Below, piece by piece: positions 60,212 through 64,000 of a stretch of 64,000 bases of DNA (positions within the stretch are counted from its first letter, which is position 1; each line of letters starts with the position of its first letter). Origin of the DNA: Przewalskia tangutica (taxonomy: Eukaryota; Streptophyta; Magnoliopsida; Solanales; Solanaceae); NCBI GenBank assembly GCA_029844215.1, contig CM056723.1, forward strand, positions 4,610,980 through 4,674,979, in the 5' to 3' direction. Position numbers and translations under genes: made by a program. Below the pieces are notes generated by a model. The model was not told the DNA's origin, did no database searches, and was given only the letters and a program-made list of their open reading frames with translations.

Positions 60212-63200
60212 TGTAACGCCCGAACGGGCGTTCTTCGTGCCTTACCGGCACCTAGTGATACAACATCGAGAAAACAGCGGAAAATAAAACATGAATCATG
60301 AAACAAGAGATATAATAAATAAACGAGCAACCAAAGCGATTTGCCTTGGTATATCATAAAACCCGACAGTTTAATCCTTTTACAACCACGCCAGCGATTC
60401 TACAGACCTTAAGATTTACAACAACTATGACGGGACAGGCCCGCCATACCCACAGATGTACAGAACCTACAACTCGAGAACACATGCAAAAGATGAGCCT
60501 CGGAGAAAGCGGAGCTTCCCAACACGCCGAATGTGATCCTATAAGCGGGGATCGGCGATCGATGTACCTTTACTGCGGCGTGAGCGCGGCCGAAGAAATC
60601 GATGCAACAGTACAGTATGTGAAGCGTAAAACATCAGTAAATGAAATCATAATAGTCTATATAAAGCGGGAGACATGTATGATAACCAAACTACGATTCA
60701 CAACATAAAGCGATCATGTCAAGTCGGGGACTCACGCCTCAAAGTCATCCTCACGCGTGGAACTCCTTCCTCACCGCCGTGATCTAGGTATAAATCATGT
60801 GATACGTATAACGGTCTCGGCCCATCTTATGGACCCGATATAGAAAGCGTGTGGAATACATTCCGGATGAACCGTGGTCAGTGAAATACATTCCGGATGA
60901 GCCGTGAGTCAAGTGAGATACATTCGGGTGAGCCGTGAATCAAGTGAAATACATTCCGGATGAGCCGTAATCAAGTGAGATACATTTCCGGATGAGCCGT
61001 GTCAAGTGAAATACATTCGGATGAGCCGTGTCAAGTGAGATACATTCGGATGAGCCGTAGTCGAGTGAACACGATTTGCACAACAAGGCTATCACACGTA
61101 ACATGGTCAAGTTTCATAACAACAAGCATGCAAGTTACACACAACTCAAGGTACTTCCATTTTATGTCAAAGTCGGGTTTTAACCCTAAAGTACTACATA
61201 CGTTAAATCCTTTTTAAAGAGATACATTCCTTTTATAAAAGTCACCCGATACCGTAGTATAAAACTAGAGTGATTCACATTATTAAGTAAACGAACACTT
61301 TCTTTTAAACTCAAGTACCAACATTCTTTTCCTAAAGTTCGGTTTGCCTAATTATAAATGCTCAAGTTTCTCATTTTTAGAAAAGGTTTCGTAGTTCGTA
61401 GTTTTAATCCTTTAAAACATAATTCTCCTTTAAATGTTTTGAGAAACATATGTCTTATATGTGAGTAGGTTATTCTTGTTTATAATCAATCTTATTAAGC
61501 GACCATGATCTAGGAAATGTAATATCATTTTGTCTCATCTTAGCTTCATGCGGATGGAGGTTTCTCTTGGTTTTAATACTTTAGTCAATACATTTTCCTG
61601 TTATTAACGCTGCGATGGTTTGTCGATACGCATTACGATTTCGAAATCGATAAAACATTCTTAAGCGTTATACCTAACTTCCCATAAAGCTAGTATAACT
61701 CTTAGCTTTCAAAACCAAGTAATACTCATTCTTTCAAAGCGATTCATAAATCTCTTGAAATACTTCAAGTTCTTTATTAACACATATCAAGCCAGTTATT
61801 ATTTAAATCAGTTACCTTTTAAAAACCACAAGGTATTTGCTTATCCACATAAAGCTATTATAACCGACTTCCCATAAAGCCGTTATAACACTTTATGCTT
61901 TAAACCAATCAAATACATTTAGCACGTATGCGTCTGCGTACTACATAGTTCACACATATCATGCTAGAAGAGATAGGAAGAGGTTCACATACCTCGCGAC
62001 GATTATCGACAATAAGCAAAGCTCCAAGTACTACAACCTTGCTAGCCCTTTCCACTCGCCGAGTAGAATACGCTACTCTTAGTACTTTCACCTATAAAGG
62101 CCACAAACGTCTATTTAAATCTTAAACACAAGTTCCCATCTTTCTACAGAAAATTCGGCGACCTCCCCACAGCGGCGTAAATCTCCTCTCTATGAGGTGG
62201 CTACCAAGCCAACCAGGGGTTTTATACGTCTAACAGGCGTGTACAATTTCTACTACACAACCAGTACACAAGTCTCATGTCTGATCTATGTAATTCTGAT
62301 TCGATTCTTTCTTTAAATTCAGCTTAAGTCAAAAGACATTGCGCGATACTAAACTTAATTCTATATATAGTATACTTGACTATATAATACAACAACATGT
62401 AATTTCCAATTACAAAGGGACAAGATTATTTACCTCGATAAGCCCAAAATTATCCGAGATAAAAGTCGATCTGAGCAAGGTTTAGCTCTCTCAGTGCGCT
62501 CCAAACAACCCTTAGAAGTTCTAACCAACTTACTTAAATACTTCAACCAACTGAAGATTTCCTTAGGGTTTTGGTTTGAGACTTAAAGGACAAAAGGTAG
62601 TATTTAAGACTCTACGTATAGAGGTAACTTTGGAATACTACAAGATATGAGGCCAAGGTATTTTGGGCATTATAACAATACTTGGAGAGTATTTCAATAC
62701 CACGAGGGGTACCTCGAAAACACTCCAAGATGGGGTTCTCGGCGAAGGGCCTTGTGAGGAGGGAACTCTCGGCCACTAGGCCACCAGGGGAGGAGGAGGC
62801 TTAGGGCGAGCAACAAGAGGAGAGGAGGGATTGCAAGACTTAGAACACATTTGGTTGATGAAGTCTTCAACAAAGGGAGGGTATTTATAGGAAGCGAGGG
62901 CGACAATGGACAAGATCAAGCCGTGTGCAAGGCAAGTGTAAGGCCTTGATCGAGCCAAGTGCACCCTAACCCTACTCACAAAACATGGCACAAAACAATG
63001 CACAAAACAAGGCCAAAACAAGGCCTGAAACAAGGCACAATAAGGCACAAAAGCGTGAGCCAATCGGCGCTGTCAATCCGCGTGAGGGTGACAAGTGTCA
63101 CCCTCCCGTTGGTCCAAAATGTTTCGTCTCTCGGAAAAATCCGCAAAAATAGTAAATGACATAGCCGGAATTTTCCCAACGTAAGCTGTGGAAACGTTTC

Positions 63201-63317
63201 GTCGAAAAACGACTCAAATCGGCACTGGTGCCCAAAATTCGGTCCTAGCCAATTCTTAAGGCAAAAATTTAATACGTACGCCCTCACGTACATACTCTGG
63301 AAATACGGGGTATAACA
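60212..63317 (-). mobile_element. 5' LTR of the 8.4-kb gypsy-type element
   Basis: 3,106 bp, matching 54946-58063 end to end. On the minus strand it starts TGTTATACCCCGTATTTCC and ends GGGCGTTACA. The expected right-hand duplication GTCAC is reduced to C before AAGCG, as if GTCA were missing. Homologous tandem repeat at 60854-61068. Confidence 0.9.
60854..61068. repeat. 7-copy 30-bp tandem repeat in LTR
   Basis: Same unit and copy number as 55589-55803, including the alternating AAATAC/AGATAC phase. Individual copies differ from their partners by short gaps. Confidence 0.9.
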
Positions 63318-64000
63318 CAAGCGAACCGATACAAATGATATATCGTCGATAATATTTTTGGTACAATATAGCACAATATTGTAAAAAAAAAATGAAGATT
63401 TGAATTCTACGTCTATAAAGCATGCTAACGTAGACATTATTTCCAAGTGAATTGACGCAATTTGGTAAGCTTCAAGCTTATTGGACCTGCAGTCCAGACA
63501 ACAGAAAATGTCACGCGTTTAGATATTAATGGATATTGTTACTTGACAAAATTTATATGAATATTCGTGAAGAATTATAAATGCATGAAGCATATACATG
63601 TCGTAAAAATATGTTCATAATTTTTATAAGGATTAAATCAAGCAAAGTGAATGTGATTTTATCATAACGAGTATTCATTGGCTAAGGGTACACATGACTA
63701 TATTAACCTTACTTTTTTATGATTGTAAATTGATTACTTGAATATTATTCGAATTCTTGAAGAGTTTCCAAAACCAATAGATTATCTTTTGAAAGAAGTT
63801 GAATTGAGAAACCCGCAGAACTCTTTGGTCCTGAAATGTCATATCTGCATGCAATTGATGCACTTATATATTTTGTTACCCTATTAGGGATTACATCGAT
63901 ATTGTTCTACATGACAGTCAAATCATATAAGATAACATCTATTTATAAGCAAGTCAGGAATACACTTGGAGTGATTGAAACAATATTATATGCCAATGAA
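63318..64000 (+). mobile_element. Right part of the decayed Copia element (reverse transcriptase)
   Basis: Continues the Copia polyprotein interrupted at 54945. Words in shifting frames are NEDLNSTSIKHA, IYMNIREEL... HEAYTC (reverse transcriptase 'IYM.IPEGF' region) and ELFGPEMSYLHAIDALIYF (from 63819, the region leading to RNase H). Many stops. The element runs off the right edge of the window. Confidence 0.75.

Overview
This is a stretch of plant nuclear DNA, almost certainly from the nightshade family (Solanaceae). The evidence is split genes with GT-AG introns, AT-rich intergenic DNA, an RTE-type LINE with the (TTG)n-tailed 3' end common in nightshades, Tat-type gag and SIRE-type Copia remnants, and several LTRs over 2.5 kb. 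It is a gene-poor, transposon-rich interval. I see only two host genes that look intact. No CRISPR array, operon, prophage or other prokaryotic feature is present, and I found no convincing new biological system.

Layout, left to right. 120-1240: fossil of a MuDR/MULE transposase (minus). 1785-3313: complete non-autonomous Mutator-like element with 163-bp terminal inverted repeats and a 9-bp target duplication. 4642-6587: intact three-exon R2R3-MYB gene of the MYB98/MYB115/MYB118 clade (plus). About 8950-12850: 3' half of a SIRE-type Copia element (minus), with RNase H end, env-like ORF remnant, polypurine tract and 3' LTR. 15169-18557: multi-exon nucleotide-sugar transporter gene of the GONST2 type (minus), carrying at least three clear and up to six apparent lesions, so called a pseudogene. 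21050-21995: A/G-asymmetric minisatellite. 22568-25598: small non-autonomous Ty3/gypsy Tat-type element with a decayed gag. 26691-30406 and 30420-31576: two solo LTRs almost touching, each with a perfect 5-bp target duplication. 33062-34165: intact intronless C2H2 zinc-finger gene (minus). 34825-35447: 5'-truncated RTE LINE. About 36150-36690: solo LTR of the Tat-type family. 37092-40674: decayed hAT transposon. 42148-44772: 2.6-kb solo gypsy LTR with duplication CTATG. 47298-48075 and 49206-50059: two non-autonomous hAT elements. 50192-50407: small MITE. From about 51020 to beyond the right edge: decayed Copia element split by an 8.4-kb gypsy-type element (54946-63317) with 3.1-kb LTRs and only a gag remnant inside.

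The MYB gene belongs to a clade of DNA-binding regulators of female-gametophyte and embryo programmes. The C2H2 gene belongs to a poorly characterised plant family with a C-terminal region reminiscent of PARP folds. The GONST2-like gene would have encoded a Golgi GDP-sugar transporter. Nothing in the sequence suggests these three neighbours work together.

The most useful second looks are the itemised lesions of the GONST2-like gene, the nesting of gypsy in Copia, and the odd divergence of the two 3.1-kb LTRs. That divergence is mostly short indels, many at CTG/CAG/CCG words, which may be a base-calling artefact at methylated CHG sites rather than evolution. All homology statements come from recognition by eye; no database search was possible.
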